Positions 6,122-6,186 of a DNA stretch of 6,186 bases are shown piece by piece (position 1 is the stretch's first letter; the number at the start of each line of letters is the position of its first letter). Location: positions 92,300 to 98,485 of the forward strand of contig DIEW01000049.1 in the NCBI GenBank assembly GCA_002418825.1, written 5' to 3'. The position numbers were made by a program, and so were the translations under genes. Source of the DNA: Syntrophaceae bacterium UBA5764 (GTDB taxonomy: Bacteria; Desulfobacterota; Syntrophia; Syntrophales; Smithellaceae). Below the pieces are notes generated by a model. It did not search any database, was not told the DNA's origin, and saw nothing but the letters and a program-made list of their open reading frames with translations.

Positions 6122-6148
6122 TTGACAAGAGTATTCTTTTTAGATAGT
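6122..6148 (+). promoter_or_regulatory. Likely sigma-70-type promoter of the tRNA gene
   Basis: A perfect -35 box TTGACA lies at 6122-6127. The best -10 candidate is GATAGT at 6143-6148 (four of six consensus bases) with a short 15-base spacer in AT-rich DNA. It lies about 20 bases before the tRNA 5' end, the usual place for a tRNA promoter. The -35 box is convincing; the -10 assignment is uncertain. Confidence 0.6.
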
Positions 6149-6166
6149 TACTTTGCGCTTTCATGA

Positions 6167-6186
6167 GCGGGCGTAACTCAGTGGTA
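6167..6186 (+). tRNA. tRNA, probably tRNA-Gly(GCC), 5' 20 bases only
   Basis: The last 20 bases, GCGGGCGTAACTCAGTGGTA, fit the start of a bacterial tRNA. They give a seven-base acceptor strand GCGGGCG, T8-A9, the D-stem strand ACTC, and the D-loop A14 and GG. This acceptor strand and D-arm are typical of tRNA-Gly, most often the GCC isoacceptor. Base 10 is A where G is more common, which predicts an A10-U25 pair. The anticodon lies outside the window, so the identity rests on the 5' end and on the position behind pgsA, where E. coli carries glyW (tRNA-Gly GCC). Confidence 0.85.

Noticed and set aside
6156..6169. CGCT/AGCG mini hairpin at the tRNA 5' boundary
   Set aside because: Only four base pairs, and its right arm uses the tRNA acceptor strand, which must pair with the tRNA 3' end; most likely chance.

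Overview
This window reads as a compact bacterial housekeeping operon on the + strand: nine genes with very short gaps or overlaps, followed by a promoter and the first 20 bases of a tRNA gene. The gene set and protein styles suggest a Deltaproteobacterium/Desulfobacterota, perhaps near the Syntrophus/Smithella group. Pointers are argG-argH next to a small lipoprotein gene and dapA-dapB, a short transaldolase of the TalC type, and a mid-range GC content. The taxon is inferred from gene order and protein resemblance recalled from memory; no database search was run.

Layout, left to right: the 3' end of argG (argininosuccinate synthase), then argH (argininosuccinate lyase), which complete arginine synthesis from citrulline. 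Next is a small lipoprotein with an LptM-like N-terminus and a fibronectin-III-like body, overlapping argH by 20 bases. dapA and dapB follow, the first two committed steps of the diaminopimelate/lysine pathway. folK (folate synthesis) follows with a probable TTG start. It overlaps by one base a small membrane-anchored YHS-domain protein of unknown role. Then come a TalC-type transaldolase and pgsA (phosphatidylglycerophosphate synthase). After pgsA there are about 150 non-coding bases holding a tRNA promoter, and the window ends inside a probable tRNA-Gly.

The nine genes are probably co-transcribed: no intergenic gap exceeds 41 bases, no convincing intrinsic terminator lies between them, and most starts have a Shine-Dalgarno sequence next to the preceding stop. 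The products serve different pathways (arginine, lysine/peptidoglycan, folate, pentose phosphate, phospholipid), so this looks like a growth-linked biosynthetic operon.

I see no mobile element, CRISPR array, phage gene or defence system, and nothing that amounts to a new biological system. The least explained items are the lipoprotein and the YHS membrane protein. The pgsA to tRNA-Gly junction is notable because the same neighbours occur in E. coli.
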